From NCBI RefSeq assembly GCF_964275005.1, contig NC_092692.1, positions 11,017,643 through 11,081,642 on the forward strand: 64,000 nucleotides of DNA. Direction: 5' to 3'. Shown here in pieces: positions 11,545 to 23,675 of this stretch. A model generated the notes under the pieces. That model was given only the letters and a program-made list of their open reading frames with translations. It was not told the origin of the DNA and did not search any database. Made by a program: the position numbers and the translations under genes. Within the stretch, counting starts at the first letter, position 1. Each line of letters begins with the position of its first letter. The DNA is from Diadema setosum (taxonomy: Eukaryota > Echinodermata > Echinoidea > Diadematoida > Diadematidae).

Positions 11545-11916
11545 AGGTAATGTATTGGGAGCAGTGATTTAGAAAGTGTTCGGGTTATCACATTTGATGC
11601 ATATGTGTACGTCAGTTGTATCACAAAACAAAATTATGGTATAAATACCATATGAAAATTTCGTAATAAAGCCTAAAATATAAGGAGATATCACTATTTT
11701 TCTCAATGAACCATAACTCAAGACGGTTTATTCTAGAAACAATTCTATTGTAACTTTTTTTTTTTTATATTTAACAATACTTAACATTGGTTGTACTGAT
11801 TAAAATTTCTACATTGGTTGTTTCTATCCCTAACAAATGCCTAACTCACATTTTAGAACTGTACTGAAGCACTAAAGCTGGGTTTTTGTTTCATCCGCAA
11901 ATGGTAAATGATGCCT
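11545..11916. mobile_element. MITE family C copy
   Basis: Starts AGGTAATGTATTGGGAGCAG after CTAA (a likely decayed TTAA) and ends GGTAAATGATGCCT before TTAA (11917-11920). It matches the copy at 57338-58057 along its length (words GATGCATATGTGTA, GGTTGTTTCTATCCCTAAC, CTGGGTTTTTGTTTCATC). It lies inside the family B host and abuts a family A copy through a shared TTAA. Confidence 0.75.
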
Positions 11917-11920
11917 TTAA

Positions 11921-12477
11921 AGGGAAGATAAACCCCAAGAACAATGTGGATTGAGTGAAAGCAGCAACATTAGTAGAACACATCAGTGAAAGTTTGAAGA
12001 AAATTGGACAATCGATGCAAAAGTTATGAATTTTTAAAGTTTTGGTGTTGGAACTGCTGGATGAGGAGACTACTAGAGGATATGACGTATGAGTGGACAA
12101 CAATACAAAGAAAATATAAAGGATATTCAACAAAAATTCACTTTTCTAGAATTATGAAAGAGCAGTGGACCAACCGCTTTCAGAAAGCAGGGGGAATAAT
12201 TGCTACCCTTAACATATGTCAATATCAAGTTGATGGAATTTGTAATTTTCATGAAAAATGGATTTTTGTAGTATTTTCTTTATATTTTCTTGATATTGTA
12301 GTCCACTCATACGTCATAACCTCTAGTAGTCTCCTCATCCAGCGGTTCCAACACCAAAATTTTAAAATTCATAACTTTTGCATCGATTGTCCGATTTTCT
12401 TCAAACTTTCACTGATGTGTTCTACTAATGTTGCTGCTTTCACTCAATCCACATTGTTCTTGGGGTTTATCTTCCCT
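11921..12477. mobile_element. MITE family A copy with long inverted repeats
   Basis: Begins AGGGAAGATAAACCCCAAGA and ends with the exact inverse before TTAA (12478-12481). The arms are about 190 bases long and contain the family words GGACAATCGATGCAAAAG and TTATGAATTTTTAAAG. No coding capacity. It is one of six A copies in the window. Confidence 0.85.
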
Positions 12478-13011
12478 TTAATATTTCATAAGTGTTTTCT
12501 AATTGTCTTGCAAAAAAGTTGAAATCTGAATCCCCCCATCTCAACCAAAGCTATACTTTCCTTTAATACCTCTAAATTTCAACGATATTATGCGAACAAA
12601 GCGGGAGTTGCACAGCTACTAATGACGCACCATGTTTCCTTGAATCTAGAGCACAATATACGATGACTAATACGATATCAGTGTCCGTTTTACGTATACG
12701 AGTACTGTTTCTCAATGCGCAGCACGTGAATTTTGACAAAGCATTCTTTCTTTGTTTAGGATGGGTTGGTGGCAAGTGGCTGTGATGCCGGTGGATTTCA
12801 TTGTGCTTAATTGCAGTGAGTTTATTCTTGCTTTTTACTGCCAACCGACATTAGCAGCGGTTATGGAATTCTGCATTCCATCACCAGTGTGTTTGCTGTG
12901 CAGGAATGACCAGATCATCCCATTGCACATGGAATATAGTGCATGTGCAAAATTGTACTTGATTTCATTGAAACATGATTATGGTGAGTTTGGTCGCAGA
13001 AAGAGATAAGT

Positions 13012-13206
13012 GCCATGTTTAAACATTATTTTTTTTTTTAAAGTAAGTCCATCATCAGATTGTGCAAAATAAAACCTTTCAAATGATATATACTCCACTT
13101 ATGATAACAAAATATACCGTATTTTCTTATAGTTTTCTTTGCTTTTAAGCAGGTCTTATTGCAAATATCTCAAATTGACAGGAATGGAGTAAACTCGTTT
13201 TGCGAC
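13012..13206. repeat. dispersed repeat family M, copy 1
   Basis: Contains TAAAGTAAGTCCATCATCAG, a GCAAATATCTCAAATT block and GGAATGGAGTAAACTCG. Similar copies lie at about 42590-42797 (same strand) and 55180-55397 (opposite strand). Ends and class are not clear; no inverted ends were seen. Confidence 0.6.
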
Positions 13207-13886
13207 CAAGCTCATATAATAACCTTTCGCGAAACATTTGAAAACGAGAGGTTTCAAAGAGCAGTGATCAATAGGTGCTAAAGTGTGACTGAACGTCTCT
13301 GAAACTGATTGTGAGTAGGTCTACTCTTGCAAGAGCCAGCATCTTCATTTTATGTACTATCTATCTTTCTCTGCAAACAGTATAATTATGCGTTTTAGAC
13401 TTTCTGGTGTGATTTGAGAAATATGGGGTTTGTAGATGTGATGTATGATATAATGTATGCGATCAGAGAATATATGTCACACCTTACATTATTTTTTTTT
13501 TGTCACGCATTTTTGTTTTTGACTCAAATAATAAGTCGCAAAAAAAAAAAAGAAAACTATTGAACGCTTCAAATTTGCACTTTTCTTGTGTCTGTTTATG
13601 TTGTGTTTGCTTACGGGTATGTATAGGTTTAGTACTTATCACGCTAACATTGTGCATAATCTTGGTGTTTTTGTTTTTGCATTTTTAATTCGGCCTACAT
13701 ACTTTAGGCATTTTTTGCTCTTTGGCAGTCCTGTCTAATTTCAGTTGTAATTTTTACAAACAATATATGAACTTGCCGTATATGCACCAGAAATTAAGTT
13801 TGTCTTCGCTTTCACATTACAAGTGGCACTTCATGAGCAGGTGTATACAAACCTAAAAGAATACACACATACGCACACAATGACGA

Positions 13887-13992
<106 letters not shown>

Positions 13993-16900
13993 CATTCTCT
14001 TTACACCAAATCGGAATATCCCACTGTACACGCTTTCTCGGAAATGTTAGATATTCCATTCTCCACAATGACAACACGTCGATACCATAACTCTATTACG
14101 CCTTCCTTCATGGCACTATCTATTTCAGCGTAGAGTGTTTTAGTGCAGGTTTTATCGATAGAATCGAGAAACATAAACTGCGTTAATTTTTTCGTCATCA
14201 TCGGCAAATATGTCCACCCTCTCTTTTTGTTTTTGTTTTTTTTTGCAATTTAGACACAAAGTTTTCAACCGTGCCAAGAAGCAAAATAAAAAAAGAAAGA
14301 AAAGAGAAGAAACAATGCAACTATGCCTTTAAACTTGAAATAAATAATCAAGAATTTTCGTCCACGAGGGAGTAGAATGGTTTCGTATTCAAGAATGCCA
14401 TCCTATAGAGCTCTTCTTGATTCGTTTACGGCTTTCTTCCGTACGGTATGAATAAGTCTCTTTCATCCCCCCCCCCCCAGTTTTTCAAGAGAGATCTGCT
14501 ATCGAAATTCTCTGTTGATAAGACTGTCCGTTCACTCTGATGTTGAATCAAGCAAAGTGTTCGTACAGCAGGCTTGTCACGTTTTGTGGATACCCACAAA
14601 GTGCCCGACGTTCGCATTTGCATGAGAAATTGGGAATGGTGCATTTCGCTTCTGCAGCCAATTCCGTCTGGAGCCCATTGATTTTCTCTGGAGGATTCAT
14701 CTCTATGTATATGAATAAACTCAGCATTCAACAGCGTGCTCGGAAAACTTTGCAGCTTCATTGACAACGATGTCAAATGGTTTAAAACTTATCAACGGTT
14801 GGAAATAGAAACGATTTTTCAGTAGCTGACTGGCGACAGCAGTTGCCAGGTTATGGAAATATCAATGTTACAGAAAGCAAATGTAGGTATATAATGCGTA
14901 TATATTTGTATTATTGTCTTCTAGGTAAACGTGCATCTATTTGGACCTGTAATTTTGGTGTGTTTTTTTAAACAGTGGACCATGCTTTCGAATTAAAAAG
15001 GCAATCTTGTACAAACGAATTTTGAGAGAAACATTTTTTTTTATCGAAGTTCATAAATCCTTCAAGGAAAATTAGATCCGTATATTTGTTCCTTGCTTCT
15101 CCTTCTCGTTTGCATGTATACGGCGCATTTGGATAATATTTCCTTCACACTCCTTCGTCGATCATACAATCAGCTAATGTCGTCTTAAAGAAGAGAGGTG
15201 CTTTTTTAATCAACTGTTCATAATCTTTAAAATCAATTCATCTTTCAGTTGGTTTCTCTGACTTGGTTCAATCTCCGATGAACATTTTCGTATTATCTTT
15301 ACTTACTTAATCAGCGAAAGGTGTAATCGTCGTAAATTGATGATATCGGGACAACGGATGCTGCTTGTTGTCGTTGTTGTTTTTTTTCGGTGTCGAGTTC
15401 ATTTCTATCTCGAGACTATGAAAAGATTTGTCCCAGGAATGAATTCAGCCTACGCATGGAGTGCTGTCGGATAATTTTCGTGATAGAAAGTGGTAGCATT
15501 AATGTGAAAAATTCCCAGAAGAATGGCAATGTTGGAACTTGGAAAATAAGCAGAGTAAGGAGAGGGAGGGGTCCTTATCCGCAGACAAAAAAAAAAAAAA
15601 AAATGAGAAAAACATCAAACAAAACAAAACAAATTCATCAACCGGAAATGTGTTAGCTCTTCCTGTGGTTTCTATAGTGAATAAGAAGACATAACGCATT
15701 TCCCTACCTATCAGCATGCACCTCTACCAACTGTTACACCTAAAACTGTGCCCACGTCTCCCTTTAAGGTATACAAATTACTGACAAATTAATCGGAGCA
15801 AAGAGTCGCATTCCAATGTACCGGTATTGCTTATCGGCAAGAGACAATCAACACGCAACATTTTGGCTGTGATTTCAGAAAATTATATCTTTCTTTCAGA
15901 GCTTCCACAAAATTCCTCCTCAAGCAGTTTTTGTTGTCTTTTTTTCCCCCTTTGGAATGAAGGGGGGGGTGGGGCGGAGAGCAAACGTATCTCAAATACA
16001 AATCCGAACTAATATTAGTTGTATTGATTGACTACCCATGAGAGAGAAGAGCCGGGATTCAAATAATCCGGTATGTTCCTCGAAATAAGGTCGGACAAAT
16101 ATGATCGCGTGGACAAGTGGTCCCTGTAATTGAATAAGTTCTGGAAATACTATCAGTTTTTTTCCCCCTTTGGCTCAGAGATTAAAATCAATCGAGGTGG
16201 GAAGGTCAGGTTTACCCGCATGGGGACTGACGGGTTAAGTCGCATCTTCTTTCGACATGTCCCGCTTGTGCAGCTGTTATCCGCACGAGTCATGTTCGTG
16301 CACACACCAGGCAAACGAATAACATTCCATCCCACTATCTCTTTTATGATCAAGATGCTGTACAAATAATACACATATACACACACGCACCAACGCACAC
16401 ACGCACACACACATCACATTCACACATATGCATACACATCTCTCGATAGTGCTTTTATTCTCTGTGAAAACAAAAACGAGAACAACAAGAACTACAACAA
16501 TAACAGCAACAAATCAGCATCATGATAATAATTACCATCAGCAGTATTACCATTACCATGATTATTACTCTGGTCACCATTATCATCATTAGAAGTAGTA
16601 GTAGAAGTAGTATCAGAAGTAGTGGTAGTTGTTGTAGATATATTATTATATTGCTTTGTCAATATAATTATTGCAACACAATCATTGTCATCATAAAATG
16701 AGCATATTTCTTGATCGAGCTTTTGGTTTGTGATCATGTTCCGAATTTCAAGGACGTGTATCAGATTTCATCACTCATTAATTTCTTACCTTTGCTTTAT
16801 GTCGGAGATAAGTCATATAATCATAGATATTGCCCACTGACTACATGACAGCAACTTTATTTTGGTTCATCATGTTCATGGCGACCTTTTGTTTGCATCA

Positions 16901-17749
16901 TTTATATTTCCCACAGCTTCCTTTCTCCCAGAATCACCGGCGTTCCTTTTTATTTTCCCTCTTTTCATTTGAATCCCATTTTGTCGTATTAAATTCTACA
17001 CACATTTTTATTTCTGGTTCTTCAAATAAGCCATGCGACACAACGGACATAACAACAAGTGCAACAATAGCTTAATTCAAAAAGTTAATAAGTTAAAAAG
17101 ATGTGACCGAAAAGTGTCAAAATTTTTTACCGAAAATGCTCAACCAAAAAGTGGATAAATAATTCACTTGTAACGAGTGTATGATTCAAAGAGAATAGAA
17201 AAAAATGACTGACTTATGCAACATAAAATGCCTATTTTTTCTCAGTGCTTTGCTGAAGTATTAAGATGTATTATGTGTTTCGACGAATAATGTACGTTTG
17301 ATCAGGGCCGTGACACCTGCCTGGTTTGATATAGAATAATAGATATCCCAGTGGGGGAAAAAAGTCTCCTCCGGCCAACCCCACCGAAAACCCCCCACCC
17401 TCACACTATTATAACCAAACAACAACAACAACAACAAACAAACAAACAAATGAGCTAGCGAAGTAACTAACTCATAAAACCAAACCAAACCAAACAAAAC
17501 AAAACAAAACAAAACAAAAAACCCCAAAAATTATACCGTAGGGAGATTTGAAATCAAATGCAAAAATCAATCCTAACTCCATAGGTCTGAATTTTGACAA
17601 GATACATGCGAATTTCGATCACATTTTCCCTGGGGTCTCGTTGCACATTACATGCGAAAATGTCACGTAAAAGTATTTCGTACTCCATAGTTTGCGCACG
17701 AGTTTTGGAGCGTGAAACTTATCCCCAGATCACTACATTTTTTGTATCA

Positions 17750-17862
17750 TAGACAAAAATCAATGGGAGCAGGGACTCGGCGTCTAGCCAGTCAGCATCG
17801 GGTAGGCGAGGCCGCTGCGTCAGTATCGACCGACGCTGTCGTGACGGGGTAACAAGAGGCTG
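17750..17862 (+). other. possible orphan coding exon
   Basis: A GC-rich island in AT-rich DNA follows a good acceptor (TTTTTTGTATCATAG). Read in phase 2 it stays open for about 32 codons to a TAA. Read in phase 0 it is also open for about 36 codons, with Ser- and Arg-rich content. No partner exon was found. It could instead be the start of a regulatory island that runs to about 18150. Confidence 0.2.
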
Positions 17863-19498
17863 AGATCGTAACGAATTACCCCGATGACTGCCCACCGTTC
17901 CCCAACTCGAAATCGAATTTCGAAGTCTTAATTTCCCTCCCATTAGACGTCTCTATTTGCCTGTTTTTCTCGACACGGGACGCGGAAAGCCGGTATCGGT
18001 GCCGAATATACTCGGACAAGTTGAGTTATCGGCAGAATTCGCTATGTCAAGGGTGGCCAACTTAATATTATTGGAAAGTATATCGAGGCTCGAGCATGCC
18101 TGATTTCCGAGTTGTTCGCGTGATCGGTTCGAGACTGAAGATCGTTTATGTCTCAGAGGAGATCGTTTGTCTCACAGCTTATGTTCTGGTATTGAAGTCC
18201 TCTTCGCATTTTTTTTTTTTTAAATTAAAACAAAACTGGACATGAGGGAAGTAAGTTACGTATGTTTAATAATTATTCTTTCCCCCTTTTCTTCCTTCTA
18301 TCTTTTTACTAACTCTCCCACTGTGTTTTATATAGGCCTACTTCTCTTTTTTTTTTACTCGCTCTCGTTAAATTCATTATATTTTGATGAAAATAGCGTC
18401 GAAAATGAATGCAATCTATGCAAAGGATTTTTTTCTTTTTTTCTTTTTTCAACCACTTATATATTCAGAAAACCCTGCACTTGCACTTAGCACAATATTA
18501 CCATGCATGTACAGCTTTTTTTTTCCCCAGTGCAATTCATATTTATTTCCATCAACCAAAGTAAGACATAGAAGTGTGCATTTGTTGGATCATGTTATTG
18601 AGCAAATTGAAAACAAAAATAATGCAGATCATGAAATACAATACAGATAATTTTGTTTGGGGGAAACAATGCACACTGTGCAATGAAAACCAAAAAGAAA
18701 AAAACAACAGGTTAAAAGAACTATTGCATGCAGGCATCATGCTAACGAACGCTTACTGCGGGCAGCATTCGAACTCATGATTCATATTTCAAGATGCGAA
18801 AATCGCATCTGCTATAAATTATTATACTACGGCCCGGGGACGCATCCGAGCTTAGGATTTCGGTGTTATGATTTCATAGGCAATCATCGATTTGGACGCG
18901 AGCTGGGAATCCAGGTGTTATGATCGCATTAAGCATCAGAATGTACAGATGTAGGCTACCGCCCTTGCTTTGCAACCCCTTCAGTGGCGATTATTATTGT
19001 CACGAGGGTTTCTACATTTGAAAAAATAAAACTACTTTCTTTCATCAAACTATGTCATCCTCAAGATGCTCCTAGTCGCTGAAGGTGATGCTAGAGGTAT
19101 AGAGTGGAGGGAGATACCATAAGGTTGTCCGGGGACACTTCTCCGCCGCCCCCCCCCCCCCCCTCTTCCCCAAACAGCAGCTGCCCGGGGGTTAAATATC
19201 CCCCAGATTATGTGAGATTACCTTAAGATTGCCTCAGCTCTCTGGTTCCACTCCTGAGGATGGCAGGATGCGGTGACTGCTGGGCGGTAGTTTTGCCACA
19301 GCAGGTCTGATGGTCGGTAATGACGAAGGAAGAAAAAAAAAAAAGAAACGACGGTGAAGGCATTCAATTTAGATGAAGAGGTATTGGAAGGAAAGGGGTG
19401 AAAATATCTTTGCACCAGTCCTTTTGAGACAATTTGATACTTGAATATATGAAAGACCCAAGTCCTTCAGAGATATTTTGTTTTTGTTTTTGTTTTGT

Positions 19499-19531
<33 letters not shown>

Positions 19532-19924
19532 AGGGGATAGAGAAGAAAAATATACGCCCTAAGATTTCTAATTTTTCAGTCAGTCGGAATTGTAAGTACA
19601 TACAATTCCGACTGACTGAAAAAAATTGAAATATTCAACATTTCAAAATATTATTTTGAAATGTAAAACAGTGATTTGATGGGCCTGGGTTTGTATTACT
19701 TAGCGAGGGGCCTCCAAAGATGACAGCCAAATTTGGACTCAGGTTGTTCCTATATTTTCAGGTAGTCCTATTCAATTGACAATGTGCCTTCTTATCGTCA
19801 GAAGACCAACCATAACTGTCTGCAAAATTGGACGATAAAGCAATAACAATTATGTGAATAATGTAGACTTTGATGAGACATGGTTTGTTGTTTATAAGTG
19901 AAGCAGAGAGAGTATTACACATCA
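17863..19924. other. intergenic DNA
   Basis: No supportable exon. A moderately GC-rich part runs to about 18150, followed by T-rich DNA, a poly-C tract at 19150-19163, a G-rich run near 19520, and a small perfect hairpin around 19580-19622 (arms TTTTTCAGTCAGTCGGAATTG). Confidence 0.5.
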
Positions 19925-20059
19925 GGGGGGCATTTCATGAAGCATTTTGTCCGACAACTTGTCGGACAAATTTGCTCTCAGCCAATCAGATGCAAGGATT
20001 TAGCTTTTAACATTTTGTCAGACAAAATATCTGACAAAATGCTTCATGAAATGCCCCCC
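19925..20059. mobile_element. MITE family F, copy 1 (135 bp)
   Basis: The ends are perfect inverted repeats, GGGGGGCATTTCATGAAGCA against its complement, followed by further complementary TTTGTC words inside. A second, more decayed copy lies at 51282-51424. No coding capacity; superfamily not assigned. Confidence 0.85.
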
Positions 20060-20343
20060 AGATCAGTGTTGAGAGTGTCATGGCATTTATCTCTCATTTT
20101 TGTTTACAAAACAGTAATTTTTTCCTGTGCGAATATTTCATTTAACACATGAAAAGAAGTATGTTCTTCGAACCCATTGCGAGACGTACACAGTTAATTC
20201 AATTATGAAAATTCGCACACATAACAACGCATAAAAACGTTTATTTGTTGTTGTTTTTTCCTGTTTACTTAACCAGCAAACGAAGTCGGGGGAAAGGGAT
20301 GGGAATGGTTTTTGTATGAATTTATTAAATAAGATAAATATCA

Positions 20344-20707
20344 GGCCACGTTGCACAAAACTGTGATAACTCGAGCCTGTCATCTACTCTTAGATGGCAG
20401 GTTCGAATCCCACTGGTTCCTGTTTTCCGACATGTTTGTGACTTACAGATCAGCAGTTGCCATGGTTGCGGTCTTATTAAATTTGATTTCGTGTAGAGGG
20501 AGACAAATTGAAGAAACTCACACCTGAACCTTCACCCCTCTGAATAATATCTTTCTTTCAACTTTACAATTGATGATAACACTGCAATCAAACCTAACCA
20601 CCATAATTATTTTACAGCTAATCAAAGCCAGGAATGTGATGATTATTGTTGATTGCAGAGGTACCATTAATTGTAAAGTTACCATATAGTTTCATGCAAC
20701 GGGGCCC
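20344..20707. mobile_element. MITE with GTTGCA ends (family G, copy 1)
   Basis: The left end GGCCACGTTGCACAAAACT faces the right end AGTTTCATGCAACGGGGCCC. The inside is non-coding with further inverted parts (GTAAAGTT, TTAATTGT words). Related in end sequence to the element at 59332-59499. Confidence 0.65.
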
Positions 20708-22762
20708 AGAACTGTTTTATTTTGAATGACTGTCTCCGGTTCAAGTTCCTTCAAAACAACGATATGAGATATGAGTAGTGGGTCATTTGCATAATTTACG
20801 ATGTATAAATCCTGGTTATTTTTTTTTTTTCAGTTTCATTTGCTAAACACAATAATAATTTTTTTCCGTACATGAAACAACCCCCTCGCGATATAAAGCA
20901 TTGCCCAAACTCACTCGTCCAGTCCTCTAGCAGCCTAAAACATGTAAAGAGTTGTCCTATAGAGGGAGTCCTCGGACTAAGTCATTGTCTTACATTGACA
21001 TTGATTGAACTACCAACATGACCAAGACTACATTGCAGCGAGCTCTCAAAGTCCCACTTCCCCTGACGCTTATTAGTCTCATCCTCTCTCTCCCCCTCCC
21101 TCCCCCTTCTCTCTTCTCTTTTCTCTCTTCATATCGATGACACCAGCTTGTAAGTAGTCTATGTCGAATTTTATTAGATACAACAGATAAGTAATAAAGA
21201 TACTTGCATAATTATAATCATCTAAACGTTTTTGACATTGCGACAACATAAAGGATGCAAAAATCGGTTTCAAAATAATGGGAGACATTGTAGCCGCCAC
21301 AGACACACAGAACTTGTGTGTGCGGTGCACAGACATCGGATTGTCCATGACGGGTGTACTCATTGATTAGCACCAATGGACTAGAGTGAAGAACGCCCTC
21401 TTTCGATATCTTTGCAAATATCGATTGCCAGGGTGTAATTCTTTGTTATCTGGTTTTACCTACGGAGCTGCTCAACAATAGCGTCTATTGATTTCTCTTT
21501 ATCTAAGATGCGCAAAACATTTCGGGATCGTTCTCCAGACCTCCAGAAATAGAGAAGTGGTACGTACAGGTAGAAAACATCTGAGGACCACAACTGAAGT
21601 ATCATATACCACGTAGGTCATCTATAACTGACAGACTGAACAAGCAGATACACTTCCAGCAAAATCACCCGCACTTTTTGATCGCCATCTTTGAGCTTCA
21701 ACACCTTTACGCTTACTTGCCGATTGTCTCGAAGAGTTCAGGCTATTGTCTATTCGTCTATCATCGAGGGAAGTGTAAGAACAGGTATTACCTCTTCGAA
21801 AACCCGACTGCATTTCTTCCAGACGACATGCCAATGAGTTGGGAACATTTCACAATTACTCGCACGGTATGTACATGTGAAGCAAAGTGTTATCATCACA
21901 ATATGCATTGCGGTAGCAGCGGGGAATATATTGCAATGTATATTTTGGTATATAGAAATTCGGAATCTCGTAAGGGACGGGTTAATATTCTGTGAGAACT
22001 AAGAGCATATACGTAATATACGGTGCGGCGATAAAACCATGTAATATTGAGCGGTAATACTATTAATAGACTGGCAGCAACCATGCGGTGTGTGCACGGA
22101 ATTTTATGACTCACTCATCTCCATGGTAACACCACGCTGAAAGGGATAGGTGCAATACTCGTTCTACATCATTCGTTCCATGTTGCCTGCATATTAATTA
22201 TAATCAGTGAATTGAGCTTATTTTCGTCTAAAAATGCAAGAGGCAGAGTTGATCATTCGAAAACATTAGTGTCAGTCAACACATTGGAATCATGGAAGTG
22301 AATGTTCAATGAATGCCACATGATCTATTGAAATAAAACCTGATTTCATCTCAAAAGGATTATAAGACCGGCAGAAACTGAACAAAGGAAAAAAAGCCAC
22401 ACCATCAAATCAGTATAATTACACCGTGTTCCTACAAAACTCACGAAGGCTGGACTAAATTCTTTTCGTCAAGTGCTGGCGTTGCAGACACCCCTCAGTA
22501 TCCTTGCGAGGCTTGGATATTTCTGTGTTGTGTAAAAGATGTCATCGCCATTAGATCCTTGACAAGTCATAAAATAAATGCACTGTTGTATAATAACATT
22601 GTACTATTACTTCTGCTACAACTACTACTACTACTACTACTGATAACGATAACAATAGTAATAAGATGATGATGATGATGATAGTAATGATGATGACGAT
22701 GATAATAAAATAATAATAATAATAATGATAATGATAATAATAATAATGATAATAATAATAAC

Positions 22763-22833
<71 letters not shown>

Positions 22834-23504
22834 TAATCATAATATTAATGATAATAATATCAATGATAATAATATCAATGATTATAATGGTCATTTGTAT
22901 AGCACAGAGGTATACACCTTTCGACGCCATGACGCTTTACGTCATTATTATTTGGGGCGTTAAAATTTGATCAGCATCAATAACCACAAGGTAGTCTATG
23001 ACTACGTATAAAAATATCGTGCAAATGCTTTGACATATGAAAAGTAATCAATATTCTGTCATCTTTGCACGTTGCATGCTCTCATATCTGCTGAGCCTGA
23101 AAGAGGTGATATTTGATGTATTGCCTTTAATAAACAACACATTGCTTCCATTGTCGCTGGATTTTTTTTTTTTTTTTTTTTTGCCTGTGTGTATTCAATC
23201 GATATGCATTGCTAATAACGTTTTGATTAATTTCATGCCAACGGTTGGTTGTAGTGTCGCACATGATTTCAATGTCGCGGATTCGCAGAGAAGGGAAAGA
23301 GGAAAATTGTGTTATTACTTGTATTAAGCTTCCCACTTACCACACTGCTCATTTTGAATGATATATAGGGGTTAATAAAGTGATGGGATTTTATCGTGCA
23401 ATGTTGTCATAGTTACTGATCGTTAAAGGGGAAAGTACTGCGAACGTCGTTCAGTTATCAATATGATATTAGTTTTAATTCAGATCCCGATGTGCTCTTT
23501 ACAG
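20708..23504. other. intergenic DNA
   Basis: No firm exon. It contains the long ATA-type array at 22619-22885, a poly-T run at 23162-23182, and one minus-strand stretch (21622-21788) open for about 60 codons after an acceptor-like AAATGCAG, kept as a possibility only. The end carries an acceptor-like CTCTTTACAG (AG at 23503-23504) ahead of the next gene. Confidence 0.4.
22619..22885. repeat. (AAT)n / (ATG)n trinucleotide array
   Basis: Starts as CTA/CTG triplets, then GATGAT and a long run of AATAAT with scattered TGATAAT units. Any ORF through it is a repeat artefact. Confidence 0.95.
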
Positions 23505-23675
23505 ATACCCTTTCCAACTTGCCTGCTCAATGTTCAACGCACAGGCCTGGCACTAATACTGAAAAAACTGACTCCAGGGAAAGTTGCAGCTGAACAAATA
23601 CAGCTTTTGGGTTGAAAAAAGTGAATTCAGCAGTACAGCTTGTCTCAGTGAAGAATCTTAACGAGACAACCAGGA

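Larger units (their letters stand above)
5510..12562. mobile_element. MITE family B, host copy, split by nested insertions
   Basis: The element begins after TTAA (5506-5509) as AGGGATGGTATAG and ends CTTTCCT before TTAA (12563-12566). Its own sequence is only 5510-5596, 11358-11544 and 12478-12562; the rest is inserted DNA. The segments line up in order with the uninterrupted copy at 24503-24884, including the words CTCTTATGAAATATGAAAGAGC at the first break and AAAAAGTT near the end. TTAA flanks point to a piggyBac- or Kolobok-type non-autonomous DNA transposon; the superfamily cannot be settled without a transposase. Confidence 0.75.

Noticed and set aside
14426-14776. 116-codon minus-strand ORF as a gene
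   Set aside because: No domain, no splice context and a poly-G/C run within the frame.
22567-22970. Poly-Ile ORFs
   Set aside because: They are the AAT triplet array read in different frames.
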